Shown in pieces: positions 1 through 9,199 of a stretch of DNA of 64,000 nt. The stretch's first letter is position 1. Every line of letters begins with the position of its first letter. Below the pieces are notes generated by a model. That model was not told the DNA's origin. It saw nothing but the letters and a program-made list of their open reading frames with translations, and did not search any database. Made by a program: the position numbers and the translations under genes. Source of the DNA: Salinisphaera sp963835375 (lineage in GTDB: Bacteria; Pseudomonadota; Gammaproteobacteria; Nevskiales; Salinisphaeraceae); NCBI GenBank assembly GCA_963835375.1, contig CAWIGB010000037.1, forward strand, positions 169,732 through 233,731, given 5' to 3'.

Positions 1-2
1 CG

Positions 3-704
3 GCCAGCGGGATCCGCGAGGCTCATTCCGGCGCCGAGATCGAAGCCATGGCCCTGGATCTCGGCGATTTTGCCGATATCGACCGCTTTGCCGAACAGCT
101 GCTCCAGCGCATGCCGACCATCGATGTACTGATTCTCAACGCCGGGCTGTACACCCACGGCACGCGCTCGTTGCCGAACGGTCTGGAGGCGATGATCGGG
201 ATCATGCATTTCGGTCATTTCCGGCTGGTCCAGCGTCTGCGCGAGGCGGTCGTCGCCGCGCCCGCCGGGCGGATCGTGATCACGGCTTCGCTGGCCCACC
301 GGCTCGGTCGGCTGCGTTTCGAGACCTTCGATGCACCGCGCAAACACTGGGCGGCGGTACTCGCCTACGGCCAGGCCAAGCTCGCCAATATCCTGTTCAC
401 CCGCGAACTGGCGCGCCGGTTGGCGGACACTTCGGTGACGGTCAACTGCTTTCACCCCGGCCCGGTCGCCACCGGTCTGTGGAGCGAGTTGCCGGCCGTG
501 ATCCAGCGTCTGCTCAGGCATGTGCTGATCGGCCCGGTCGAAGGCGCCGATACCGGCATCTGGCTGGCCACCGACGAAAAAGCGCGCGACTTCAACGGCG
601 AATACTTCGTCAAGCGCAAACCCACCCCCACAACGGCCGCCGCTCGCGATATGGATCTGGCCGCGGCGCTGTGGCGGGACAGCGAAGCCCGCATGGCCGG
701 ATGA
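3..704 (+). CDS. Short-chain dehydrogenase/reductase, 5' end outside window
   Basis: The reading frame is open from the first bases, so the N-terminal glycine-rich nucleotide-binding motif lies off the left edge. The visible part has the classical SDR signatures: the NAG motif in LILNAGLY, a serine in ITASLAHR, and the YGQAK (YxxxK) catalytic pair. The stretch HPGPVATGLW after the active site resembles the retinol dehydrogenase/WWOX-like branch, which reduces or oxidises hydrophobic alcohols and carbonyls with NAD(P)(H). The substrate cannot be told from sequence. About 233 residues are present, so roughly 60-80 are missing compared with usual family length. Confidence 0.85.
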   Translation, partial: ASGIREAHSGAEIEAMALDLGDFADIDRFAEQLLQRMPTIDVLILNAGLYTHGTRSLPNGLEAMIGIMHFGHFRLVQRLREAVVAAPAGRIVITASLAHRLGRLRFETFDAPRKHWAAVLAYGQAKLANILFTRELARRLADTSVTVNCFHPGPVATGLWSELPAVIQRLLRHVLIGPVEGADTGIWLATDEKARDFNGEYFVKRKPTPTTAAARDMDLAAALWRDSEARMAG

Positions 705-1097
705 TGCGACCGACACCGTACCGGCGGCTGTAGCGCCCTGTTGCCAAGCCACCCGACACGGCGTCGGCGGCTTGCTTGCCCGACGCCATGAGCGTGATGC
801 AGGCCGGCGCCACGCGCACTTTAGAACGTCGTATGGCGCCCAAAAGCGGTCGACGCTGACGACAAGGGTACGGGGCTGTCGATAGTCTTCTGCGGTAGAC
901 AACGGCCGATCGCCGCGTGTCGGTATCAGATCGTCGTACGGGGTTTCCGCGATGTATCGCGCCGTGGTTGACGTCTTAAGCTGGGAGTCGGTGAAGCCCT
1001 TTCGATATGGCGTTCTCGGGCATTGGACGACGGGGGCTTCGAACTGCCTTGCTGGGGCCTCGGTCCTCGCCGTTCTGATCGGAGTGTTCGTATATTC
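705..1097. other. Intergenic, no gene seen
   Basis: This 393-base stretch lies between the dehydrogenase and the diguanylate cyclase. Short open frames here have no recognisable protein features. It presumably holds the cyclase promoter, but I could not pick out a convincing one. Confidence 0.5.
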
Positions 1098-2186
1098 ATG
1101 TCGGCCGTGACTTCCGCCGCTCTGTTCACCAATGGCCTATCGCCGCGACACATGCTGTATCGCGTCATGGCCTGGTCGGCGGGCATCGCCTGTAGCCTGC
1201 ACCTGATCTTTCTGATTGTTCTATGCTGGGTCGGCATCTACGGCCTGGCCTGGATCAACGTGGCGAGCGTGCTGTTCTACGCGGTGGCTGCGATCAACAT
1301 CCAGCGACGCTCGCAGCTCTCGTTGTGGCTCTACCTGATCATGCTCGAAGCGCTCGGCCATGGCGTGCTCGCGTCGTGCTGGCTCGGCCTCGATACGGGC
1401 TTCTACTACTACATGCTCATTGTGCCGCCCGGGCTGCTCCTGGCGGACATCCATCCGCTCACGCGCCGGTGGACGCTGATCCTAGGCGCCATGCTGATCG
1501 TGATCGGCAATTCGCTGTGGTCCGGGCAACACCCGCCGTGGACCCTGCTCGGCCCGTCGCTCGTACTGGCGCTCAACGTGTTGAATCTCGTTGGCGCGCT
1601 GGCAATCATCATGTTCGTCGCCCTGTTGTATTTCCGGCTGGTGAATCGCGCCCACGAACAACTCGGCGTGATCGCGGCCACTGACCCACTAACCGGCCTG
1701 CTCAATCGCCGCAGTCTGATCGCTCAGTGGATGCACGCGCTGGAAACGGAACCCGGCGCCCTGGACGGCGTCGCCGTGCTGCTCTGCGACATCGACCGCT
1801 TCAAGGACATCAACGACCGCTACGGGCACGAGACCGGCGATCAGGTGCTCTGTGAAATCGGCGAACGACTCAAGACGAGCGTGAGGGCCGGCGATCACGT
1901 GGCGCGCTGGGGTGGCGAGGAATTTCTCGTACTCATGCCGGGGCTCGATCTCGCCACCGCTTCCGAGGTGGCGGAAGCGCTGCGCGCGCGGATCGGAGAT
2001 CGGCCGGTGGCCGCGGCAGACACCCATCTGAAAATCACACTCACCGTGGGTGTGACGCGCCAGGAAACCGGCGAAACCGTCGACCGTGCAATCTCGCGTG
2101 CCGATGCCGCGCTCTACCGGGGCAAGCAGCAGGGCCGCAACCGCGTCCAGTGTTGTGCGCCCGAGGTGGCCGCTAGCGTTGAATAA
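1098..2186 (+). CDS. Membrane-anchored diguanylate cyclase (GGDEF)
   Basis: The predicted 362-residue protein starts with about six hydrophobic segments (residues 20-180) and ends with a GGDEF domain (about 190-345). The active-site loop reads GGEEF, an accepted variant. It is preceded by RAGD in the RxxDxxxRxGG(D/E)EF arrangement, so the product-inhibition I-site looks intact. The enzyme should make cyclic di-GMP from two GTP at the inner membrane, with the membrane part acting as sensor or anchor. I chose ATG 1098 over the upstream in-frame ATG at 1023, whose extra 25 residues look unstructured; ATG 1152 is also possible. It stands alone with no partner phosphodiesterase. Cyclic di-GMP usually controls motility versus biofilm. 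Confidence 0.9.
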   Translation: MSAVTSAALFTNGLSPRHMLYRVMAWSAGIACSLHLIFLIVLCWVGIYGLAWINVASVLFYAVAAINIQRRSQLSLWLYLIMLEALGHGVLASCWLGLDTGFYYYMLIVPPGLLLADIHPLTRRWTLILGAMLIVIGNSLWSGQHPPWTLLGPSLVLALNVLNLVGALAIIMFVALLYFRLVNRAHEQLGVIAATDPLTGLLNRRSLIAQWMHALETEPGALDGVAVLLCDIDRFKDINDRYGHETGDQVLCEIGERLKTSVRAGDHVARWGGEEFLVLMPGLDLATASEVAEALRARIGDRPVAAADTHLKITLTVGVTRQETGETVDRAISRADAALYRGKQQGRNRVQCCAPEVAASVE

Positions 2187-2236
2187 CCCGTCCGCAGTGC
2201 CTATCTCGTGAGAACAGGCTTCAGGAGCACGACCGC

Positions 2237-3142
2237 ATGGCTGCCGATCAACTGCAACGCTTTCTCTTCGACGGAACCGCCGTTCGCGGCGAGATCGCCC
2301 AACTCGAATCGACCTACCACGAGGCGCTTGCCAACCACGATTATCCCGAGCCGCTCCAGCGCCTGCTGGGCGAGTTGCTGGCCGCCTGTGCCCTGCTGAC
2401 CGCGACGATCAAGCTCGACGGAACGCTGAGCGTCGAGATCCGCGGCAGCGGCGCGGTCAACCTGCTGATGGCTGAATCCAACCCGGGCAATCACGAGCGC
2501 GCCCAGCGCCTGCGCGGCATCGCCCGGTTCGATCACGACGCGGTGGCCGCGCTCGACGATACCTCGCTGCACGGACTGCTCGGCGACGGCAGAATGGTGA
2601 TCACACTCGATCCGCGCGAAGGACGTCGCTACCAGGGCATCGTCGCGCTCGACCAGCCGACCATCGCCGGCTGCGTGGAAACCTATTTCGCCCAGTCCGA
2701 ACAGCTGCCGACCCGGCTTTGGCTCGCCGCCGACGGCCGGGGCGCGGCCGGTCTGCTGCTGCAGAAGCTACCGGCGGAATCCGTTTCGCTCGCCGCGGAT
2801 GCCGATGGCGATGCCTGGGATCGGCTCAATCATCTGGCCGCCACCATCACCGACGATGAACTCACCGGGCTGGACTCCCGCGATGTGCTCTATCGCCTGT
2901 TCCACGAAGAGCAGCCACGGCTGTTCGATCCCGCGCCCGTGGTGTTCGCCTGCACCTGCTCGCGCCAGCGCTTCGGCGCGGCCCTGCACCAGCTCGGTGC
3001 CGAGGAACTGCGCGGCCTGATCGAAGAGCGCGGCGAGATCGAGACCCAGTGCCACTTCTGCAACACCACCTACGTGTTCAGCCCGGCCGACGTCGAGGCG
3101 CTGATCGACAATCCCGACGCGCCACCGCCGACCATGCATTAG
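2237..3142 (+). CDS. hslO: Hsp33 redox-regulated chaperone
   Basis: The 301-residue product matches Hsp33 in length and layout: an N-terminal substrate-binding domain with SVEIRGSGAVNLLMAE, then the C-terminal zinc switch CxC (CTCSRQRF) and CxxC (CHFCNTTY). In the reduced state the four cysteines hold zinc. Oxidation with unfolding stress releases it and turns the protein into a cytosolic holdase. An AGGAG ribosome binding site sits just before ATG 2237. The gene follows the cyclase by 50 bases but there is no functional link evident. All four cysteines are present. Confidence 0.96.
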   Translation: MAADQLQRFLFDGTAVRGEIAQLESTYHEALANHDYPEPLQRLLGELLAACALLTATIKLDGTLSVEIRGSGAVNLLMAESNPGNHERAQRLRGIARFDHDAVAALDDTSLHGLLGDGRMVITLDPREGRRYQGIVALDQPTIAGCVETYFAQSEQLPTRLWLAADGRGAAGLLLQKLPAESVSLAADADGDAWDRLNHLAATITDDELTGLDSRDVLYRLFHEEQPRLFDPAPVVFACTCSRQRFGAALHQLGAEELRGLIEERGEIETQCHFCNTTYVFSPADVEALIDNPDAPPPTMH

Positions 3143-3552
3143 GTCGGTGGGCTGTGGCCGTGACAGGGCAGGCGTACCATCGCCTCGGCGCTTTGAATGG
3201 CATCCCGGCGCAGGCGACGCCCGCCTCGCCGCGGCAGAAATCGCGATCACCGACCGAGCCGGGGCGGCGCAGACAATCGCAGCGGCCGGCGGGCTCGATG
3301 CGGTGCATAATAGGGGGCGAGCAGGCGCCGGGCGGCGCGGCGGCGGCGTGCTTGTCAGCCGTCGGGCGCGGCGATCGCCTCCGAAACACGATGGGCCGCG
3401 TATATCCGCCAGCACGGCAACCCGGCCGGGCGATCTGGCAGAGCGCGTGCTGCGACGACCCGTCGCCGTTGCCCGCATGATGCAGCGCATACCTCATTGC
3501 CGCGCCGCGAGGCGCCGGCCGAGCTCATCGACTGACCCTGACGAGGAACATC
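3143..3552. other. Intergenic, no gene seen
   Basis: This 410-base GC-rich gap between hslO and the membrane-protein gene contains only frames whose composition looks like antisense or out-of-frame translation. No RNA gene or clear terminator was recognised. Confidence 0.45.
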
Positions 3553-4503
3553 ATGGCTTCCGAATACGCGAGTTCAGCACAGCACTCCGGCGATCCATCG
3601 GCCGATCCGCACCACGTCGTCGAAGGCGAGCTGACCTGGCTGGTGCGCACTGTGGGTCTGGCCATTGGCGGCCTGCTCACGGTCGGCGTGATTCTCGGTC
3701 TGTACGAAGGACTGACCTTCGGCGGCGGGCTGCAAGCACAGCTCGCGCACGGTCTGCTGGTGGCACAAGTGGTGTTCGCCGCCGTGCTGATCATGCTTGG
3801 CAGCATCGTCGAAGGGTTCGGCTTCGGCCTGGCGCTCGGCACGCGCTGGCCCTACACCAAGAACATCGTGGTCCTGATGCTGCGCGGCGATCCGGAAGCC
3901 GCGCACCGCGTGGTGGCCACGCTGGTCGGCCTGGTCGGCGTCGCACTGGCGATCACGCATCCGGTCTACGAGATGTTTCTCGGGCTCGGGCTGATCGTGG
4001 CCACGGCGCTGTTCGGCATGGGCGTGCTCTACGTGCTGGCCGGACGCGCGCCGGCCATCGTGCACGGCACCCACGGACTACTGGCCTATCTGGTGTTTAT
4101 CGCCTATCTGCTGCCGCTGGCGCATGCGAACATCGGGCTCGGGCTGTACCTGAAGATCATCGTCCCGACCCATCCGTTGTTGTTCGCCATCTTCATGGGC
4201 GGCGTGGTGACCGGCGGGCGCGGTTTCGGCGAGGCGCTGGGCCAGTTCACCGTGCCCGAACGCAAGCCGCAGTGGATCGTCGCGCTACACGGCATCGCCG
4301 GGCTGCTGGTGGTTGGCACGCTGGGGTGGTATATGCCGACCTACCCGGTCGCCTTCGCGCTAGTGCTGGTGCAGGTCGGGGTGGGTTTCCTGTTGTTTCA
4401 GGCGGTGAATCTCAAGCCCAAGGCTCCGGGCGCGATCGTGGCGTTTCATCAGATCATGGCACTGCTGATCACCACCGCCATCGTGATGCAGTGGCAGTTC
4501 TGA
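3553..4503 (+). CDS. Polytopic membrane protein of unknown function
   Basis: The product is 316 residues with about eight to nine hydrophobic segments starting near residue 25. It begins with a histidine-bearing polar stretch (PHHVVEGELTW) and has a short C-terminal tail. GAGGAA precedes ATG 3553 at good spacing, so the start is well supported. Several histidines sit near or within predicted membrane segments (ITHPVYEMF, PLAHANIG, VPTHPLLF, ALHGIAG, AFHQIMAL), so heme or metal binding is conceivable, but I recognise no family. No neighbour gives a functional clue. Confidence 0.75.
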   Translation: MASEYASSAQHSGDPSADPHHVVEGELTWLVRTVGLAIGGLLTVGVILGLYEGLTFGGGLQAQLAHGLLVAQVVFAAVLIMLGSIVEGFGFGLALGTRWPYTKNIVVLMLRGDPEAAHRVVATLVGLVGVALAITHPVYEMFLGLGLIVATALFGMGVLYVLAGRAPAIVHGTHGLLAYLVFIAYLLPLAHANIGLGLYLKIIVPTHPLLFAIFMGGVVTGGRGFGEALGQFTVPERKPQWIVALHGIAGLLVVGTLGWYMPTYPVAFALVLVQVGVGFLLFQAVNLKPKAPGAIVAFHQIMALLITTAIVMQWQF

Positions 4504-4674
4504 TCTGATGCCGGGGCGTCGGCGGCGCTGTCCGTGAGCGCTGTCCTCGCCCGTGTGAATGTCGGCGCGACCGAGCGGGGGCGCCGCGACGACGCCAGCG
4601 TTCAGCCGGCTTCGATTCATCGCACTGGCCCGATCCGGCAGGATGGCGCGCCTGGTTCGATCCGGGACGTGCCG

Positions 4675-5153
4675 ATGCCTTGGCGGGCAGGCCCGCCGCT
4701 GATCATCGCAGCCGCAGCACTCTGGGGCATATCGGGCGGGCTGGCCGGTGGCGCGTCCCCGCCGTGTTCATCTTCGGTTTCCGCCAGGCGACTGGCCACC
4801 GGCGGCCGCCTCCGGTGCTGACGATCGCATTCGCGGTATTCGTAGTCGCCCCGCTGCCGCTGATCGACATCGGCCACGCCGGTCGGGCGCTGATCTCGCA
4901 CCATCTTCCATTGTTTCCTGCCCTGGGCCTCACCGGCGGCGGCCTGTCGTTGCCGCTGTATGTATTCGGGCTGCGTGGCACGTCGCCCGTACTGGCCTCG
5001 GTCGTGGCGATGATGGAACCCGTGACGGCCGCGCTGTTCGGCCTGGGGGTGCTGAGCGGCATGCTGGCGCCGCTCCAGCCTGTCGGCATGGCATTGTTCA
5101 TCGGCGCGGTGACGCTGCCGAGCGTCGAGCGGGCGCGCGTCACCGCGGCATAG
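4675..5153 (+). pseudogene. Remnant of a DMT/EamA-family transporter
   Basis: The frame from ATG 4675 begins like an EamA transporter (RAGPPLIIAAAALWGISGG) but then runs out of frame. From about 4775 another frame carries the C-terminal half: LTGGGLSLPLYVFGLRGT, then VLASVVAMMEPVTAALFGL, the typical last EamA repeat. Only about 155 residues' worth of sequence remain against about 300 for the family. A single indel therefore cannot restore it, and an internal deletion seems likely. No function is expected. Confidence 0.65.
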
Positions 5154-5325
5154 CGCGACAATCAGGCGCGTCACGCTGCCCCGGGATCGAATCCGACCCG
5201 GGCCGGCACACCGACATCATCGAGCGCGGCTCGCGCTCGGGGACAGAGGATGTGTTGATCGCGCGCCGGCCCGCCCGACGCGCCACAACTTCATCGCCCA
5301 AGGCTGGCGCGGCATAGTAACGAGC

Positions 5326-7440
5326 ATGAATCGCCTGGCCTGGCTGCTCACGCCTTCGACCGATCAGCTGTTGTTCTCGCTGCGGCTTTGCACGGCGATC
5401 GCACTCGCCCTGTACCTGTCGATGTGGCTGCAGTTGGATCGGCCCTACTGGGCGTCGCTGGAAGTGGCGGTGATGATCCAGCCGGTCCCCGGCATGGCGG
5501 TGGCGCGCGGGGTCGCCCGTGCCGCGGGCACGGTCGTGGCCGGCTGTGCAGGGCTGGCGATCATGGGGTTGTTCGGCCAGTATTATGAACTCAGCGCCGC
5601 CGCGCTGGCGGTGTGGGTCGCCTTCTGTGCGTTCTGGGCCAACCTGCTGCGCAACAATCTCTCTTACGGCTTTGCCATTGCCGGGTTCATCGCCGGAGTC
5701 ACGGTGATGCTGTCGCACTCGTTGTCCACGCCGCCGTTCGATATTGCGGTCGCGCGTGTTTCCGAGTGCGTGCTGGCGGCGATGGTCACGGCCGTGGTCA
5801 ACGTCCTGTTCGCGCCGCCCACCGGCATTCGCAACTACTTCAACCGCCGGATCGCGCTGCTGCACGATCTCGGACGGGAGTTCACCGGTCTGGCGACATT
5901 CTCCACCAGGCAGCCGGGCGCCGATGGCGATCCGCACCCGGCGCTGCAGGCTCTGGCCGCCCAGACTCTGGCGCTGGAACAGACGCGCCAGTATATCCGC
6001 TACGAGGCGCCACAGTTCGCCAACTTCGATCGGCTCGCCCGACGGCTGGACTACGACCTTCTGTCGCTGATCAGCGCCACCTCTTCGCTGCATATCTATC
6101 TCACCGGGTGCACCGAGACGGTCGATACCCGGCCGGTCGCCCTGCTGGCCGAGCCCGCGCGCCGCCTGTCGGAACAGCCGGAAAACGCCCAGACCGCCAA
6201 GCAGGCCTTCGACGAGACCCACCAAGCCATCCGGGCACTGGCCGCCGAACCTGCCGAACACGGCCGCCGCCGCAGCCTCGCCGACTATGTGGTGCTCGAC
6301 CGGGCGCTGGGCCTGGCCAGCCGCGGCCGGGCCGCCATGACCACGCACGGCCTTCTGATCGCCGAGCGCGAGCATCCCAGTGATCACATTTCACGGCGCT
6401 CGGAATTCGGCCAGCCGCTGGACCTCCGCCATGCGTTGCGCAACAGCCTGCGCACCCTGACCGCGGTCTCGGTCGGCGGCGTGCTCTGGGTTCATTTCCA
6501 CAACCAGCTGCCGGCCGTGCTGTTGATGATCCTGCTGTCGGCGCTGACCACGATCTTCGCGACCCTGCCCAATCCGGTGGCCGCGGCCGGCGGCTTCGCC
6601 AGGGGCCTGAGCATGGCGGCGATCGCTGCCTTCGTGATCGATTTCCTGATCCTGCCGCAGGCCACTGGCTATGCCATGCTGATGCTGGCCATGCTGCCGG
6701 TGGTGTTCGTGGGCGGCCTGGCGATGGCCATGCCCGACCCCGGCCTGGCGCTGCCGGGGCGGATCTCGGTGGTGATGTTCTCGTTGCTGGTCCATGTCCA
6801 GAACGGCGCGCTGCCCAGCTTTACCACCTATATCCAGATCGTGCTCGGCATCTTCAGCGCGATCGGACTGACCGTACTCGCGTTCCGGCTGGTGCTGCCG
6901 GTCTCGCCGCGCCAGCGGCTGCGTGAACAGATGGCGGGCGTATTCGGCGAACTGGCCGGCGGCCGGCATCGCAGCCGCGAACGCTTCGAGACCCGCATGT
7001 ATGACCGACTCAACGCGCTGGCACTCGACGAAATCGACGAACCCTTGCGCTTTTCGGCTCGCCAGGCGGTCTTGGCCGCGATCAACATCGGGCTGGAGGC
7101 ACGTTCGCTGGTGGTGCTCGCCGCGCGAATCGATCTGCCGGCGACGCTGGATGACGGAGTTCGCGCTGAGATGGGCGCTCTGCGCGATCTGTTCGCCGGG
7201 CGTCGCCCAGGTTCGATCGAAAGGATAGCCGAGCGCGCCCGCACCCTGCACGATCTGGCGGAACGGCTGCTGGAGCACGGCGAGGCGCTTGCCGGCGAAG
7301 CCGAACGCCGGCTGGCCATACGCGCCGCCATCTGCGCCGAACTGGTGGCATCGGCGCTTTCCGATTACGTCCAAGCCTTCGAACACGGCAAACCGCACCC
7401 GGTCGAAGCCGCCATGCCGGCGACCGGGGCCGCGGGCTGA
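5326..7440 (+). CDS. FUSC-family transporter (AaeB/YccS-like)
   Basis: This 704-residue protein has the fusaric-acid-resistance (FUSC) layout: six membrane segments in residues 15-170, a long soluble region (about 170-375), a second block of membrane segments (about 380-525), and a cytosolic tail. The stretch RPYWASLEVAVMIQP near residue 45 is the family signature. Related proteins such as AaeB export aromatic carboxylic acids, usually with a periplasmic adaptor. No adaptor gene is adjacent here, so the exported compound is unknown. Confidence 0.88.
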   Translation: MNRLAWLLTPSTDQLLFSLRLCTAIALALYLSMWLQLDRPYWASLEVAVMIQPVPGMAVARGVARAAGTVVAGCAGLAIMGLFGQYYELSAAALAVWVAFCAFWANLLRNNLSYGFAIAGFIAGVTVMLSHSLSTPPFDIAVARVSECVLAAMVTAVVNVLFAPPTGIRNYFNRRIALLHDLGREFTGLATFSTRQPGADGDPHPALQALAAQTLALEQTRQYIRYEAPQFANFDRLARRLDYDLLSLISATSSLHIYLTGCTETVDTRPVALLAEPARRLSEQPENAQTAKQAFDETHQAIRALAAEPAEHGRRRSLADYVVLDRALGLASRGRAAMTTHGLLIAEREHPSDHISRRSEFGQPLDLRHALRNSLRTLTAVSVGGVLWVHFHNQLPAVLLMILLSALTTIFATLPNPVAAAGGFARGLSMAAIAAFVIDFLILPQATGYAMLMLAMLPVVFVGGLAMAMPDPGLALPGRISVVMFSLLVHVQNGALPSFTTYIQIVLGIFSAIGLTVLAFRLVLPVSPRQRLREQMAGVFGELAGGRHRSRERFETRMYDRLNALALDEIDEPLRFSARQAVLAAINIGLEARSLVVLAARIDLPATLDDGVRAEMGALRDLFAGRRPGSIERIAERARTLHDLAERLLEHGEALAGEAERRLAIRAAICAELVASALSDYVQAFEHGKPHPVEAAMPATGAAG

Positions 7441-7443
7441 GTG

Positions 7444-7602
7444 CTACCAGTCGTCCCAGCCGTCGTCGTCGAGGTTCTTGAGCTTGCTGCGATCGACGTG
7501 GCGCATCGATGTCTTGGCACGCTGGTTCTGATACCAGAAGAACAGACTCGCCACGATCGCGATCAGCACGACCACCGCAATCACGGTCCAGAATGTCGTC
7601 AT
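7444..7602 (-). CDS. Small single-span membrane protein
   Basis: The 52-residue product starts MTTFWTVIAVVVL with one membrane helix (about residues 3-22), followed by a basic patch and an acidic tryptophan-containing tail (LDDDGWDDW). I chose ATG 7602 because GGAGGG sits upstream at correct spacing; the open frame extends further but without a ribosome site. Its stop lies 3 bases from the convergent FUSC stop. Function unknown. Confidence 0.7.
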   Translation of the reverse strand: MTTFWTVIAVVVLIAIVASLFFWYQNQRAKTSMRHVDRSKLKNLDDDGWDDW

Positions 7603-7675
7603 CGGCGCCCTCCGTGTGGCGTCATCATAGCATCGAACGCGAGCCGTCACGCGCCAGACTCGGCGCCCTGTATTT

Positions 7676-7685
7676 TGTGATCACA
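7676..7685. promoter_or_regulatory. Palindrome TGTGATCACA in divergent promoter region
   Basis: A perfect 10-bp palindrome flanked by T runs lies between the divergent small membrane protein gene and the aldehyde dehydrogenase gene, 48 bases before the latter's start. The position fits an operator. The bound regulator is unknown, and short palindromes can arise by chance. Confidence 0.35.
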
Positions 7686-7732
7686 TTTTCCGGCGTACAC
7701 TGACCCGACCATTCGCAGCACCGGAACCGACC

Positions 7733-9109
7733 GTGGCACGCAGCCTTCAGACCATCAATCCCGCGACCGGCGAGGTCCTCGAGACCTATCCCCTGATGAG
7801 CGACGACACGGCCGATGCCAAGGTGGCGGCCGCGCACGATGCGTTCGAACAATGGAAAACCACGCCGCTGGCCGAGCGCGGCGAGATCGTGCGCCGCATC
7901 GGCACGCTGTTGCGCGAACGCGAGCACGAACTGGCCGCGCTGATGACCCGCGAGATGGGCAAGCCGATCTCCCAGTGTGGCGGCGAAACCGGCCTGTGCG
8001 CGGCCATCTGTGATTACAGCGCCGACCATGCGGCCGAGGTGCTGGGCGATGAGGAGCGCGATTTCGACGGCGGCCGCGGCCTGATCACGTACCAGCCGAT
8101 GGGCGTGATTCTGGGCATCCAGCCCTGGAACTTCCCGGTCTACCAGGTCGTGCGCTATGCGATCGCCAGCATCATCGCGGGCAATGCGGTGCTGCTCAAG
8201 CACGCGCCCAATGTCTGGGGTACGGCCCTGGCGCTGGAGCAGCTGTTCATCGACGCCGGCCTGCCGCAAGGCGTGTTCACGGTCCTGCTGATCGACACCG
8301 ATCAGACCGAGCGCCTGATCGAGAACGACCACATCCGCGGCGTCACGCTGACCGGCAGCCCGGCCGCCGGCCGCGCGGTCGGCGCCAAGGCCGGCGGGTG
8401 CCTCAAGAAATCCGTGCTCGAGCTCGGCAGCAACGATGCCTACATGATCCTCGAGGATGCCGATCTGGACACGGCGGTGGGTGCCTGTGTCCAGGGCCGG
8501 ATCTACAACGCCGGCCAGACCTGCATCGCAGCCAAGCGCTTCATCGTGGTCGACGCCATCTACGACGAGTTTCGCCGGCGACTCGTCGAGCAGCTTTCGA
8601 CCATCGAATACGGCGACCCGGCCGATCCGGACACCGCGCTCGGACCGCTGGCCCGCGCCGACCTGCGCGACAATCTGCACGACCAGGTCCAGCGCTCGAT
8701 CGCGGCGGGGGCGACCTGCGCGCTTGGCGGCGAACTGCCCGAGGGCCCCGGCAGCTTCTACCCGGTCACGCTGCTCGAGGAGGTGGCCGCCGGCACGCCG
8801 GCCTACGAGGAAGAGCTGTTCGGCCCGGTCGCGGTGCTGATCCGGGCGGCCGACGAGGCCGATGCGATCCGTATTGCCAATGATTCACGCTACGGCCTGG
8901 GCGGCGGCGTGTTCGCCGGCGATCGTCAACGCGCCACGCATATCGCCCGCGATCTGTTCGATACTGGCATGGTCAACGTCAACGGCTTCAACATGGCGCA
9001 GCCCGAACTGCCCTTCGGCGGCGTGAAGGACAGCGGCTACGGGCGCGAGCACGGTGGCTTCGGCATGCGCGAGTTCGTGAACATCAAGTCGGTGATGATC
9101 GCCGAATAG
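7733..9109 (+). CDS. Succinate-semialdehyde-type aldehyde dehydrogenase
   Basis: The 458-residue protein is a complete NAD(P)-dependent aldehyde dehydrogenase. Visible catalytic parts are Asn133 (QPWNFP), Lys156 (LLKHAPN), Glu230 (VLELGSND) and Cys264 (AGQTCIA). The short N-terminus and the KHAPNV signature match the Sad/YneI group, which oxidises succinate semialdehyde to succinate, so that is the best call. Other aldehydes are possible. The start is GTG 7733; the ribosome site is weak. A strong terminator hairpin follows the gene. Confidence 0.88.
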   Translation: MARSLQTINPATGEVLETYPLMSDDTADAKVAAAHDAFEQWKTTPLAERGEIVRRIGTLLREREHELAALMTREMGKPISQCGGETGLCAAICDYSADHAAEVLGDEERDFDGGRGLITYQPMGVILGIQPWNFPVYQVVRYAIASIIAGNAVLLKHAPNVWGTALALEQLFIDAGLPQGVFTVLLIDTDQTERLIENDHIRGVTLTGSPAAGRAVGAKAGGCLKKSVLELGSNDAYMILEDADLDTAVGACVQGRIYNAGQTCIAAKRFIVVDAIYDEFRRRLVEQLSTIEYGDPADPDTALGPLARADLRDNLHDQVQRSIAAGATCALGGELPEGPGSFYPVTLLEEVAAGTPAYEEELFGPVAVLIRAADEADAIRIANDSRYGLGGGVFAGDRQRATHIARDLFDTGMVNVNGFNMAQPELPFGGVKDSGYGREHGGFGMREFVNIKSVMIAE

Positions 9110-9131
9110 AGACGTCATGCCGGTCGGTCCG

Positions 9132-9155
9132 AGCGGCAGCCTTCGGGCTGCCGCT
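9132..9155. terminator. Terminator hairpin with TTCG loop
   Basis: A perfect 10-bp GC-rich stem with the stable TTCG tetraloop lies between the convergent aldehyde dehydrogenase and hydroxybutyrate dehydrogenase genes. It probably ends transcription in at least the plus direction (CTTCTC follows). Confidence 0.75.
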
Positions 9156-9199
9156 TCTCGTGGCGGCGCCTGCGGCCGGCCCGGAGCGACAGGGGCAGC

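Noticed and set aside
3147..4508. Long open frame overlapping the membrane-protein gene
   Set aside because: Its translation is arginine/alanine-rich and out of frame with a clear multi-helix protein that has a proper ribosome site. It is a shadow of GC-rich coding DNA.
6383..6394. Second TGATCACATTT-like site resembling the 7676 palindrome
   Set aside because: It lies inside the FUSC transporter coding region and is explained by codons.
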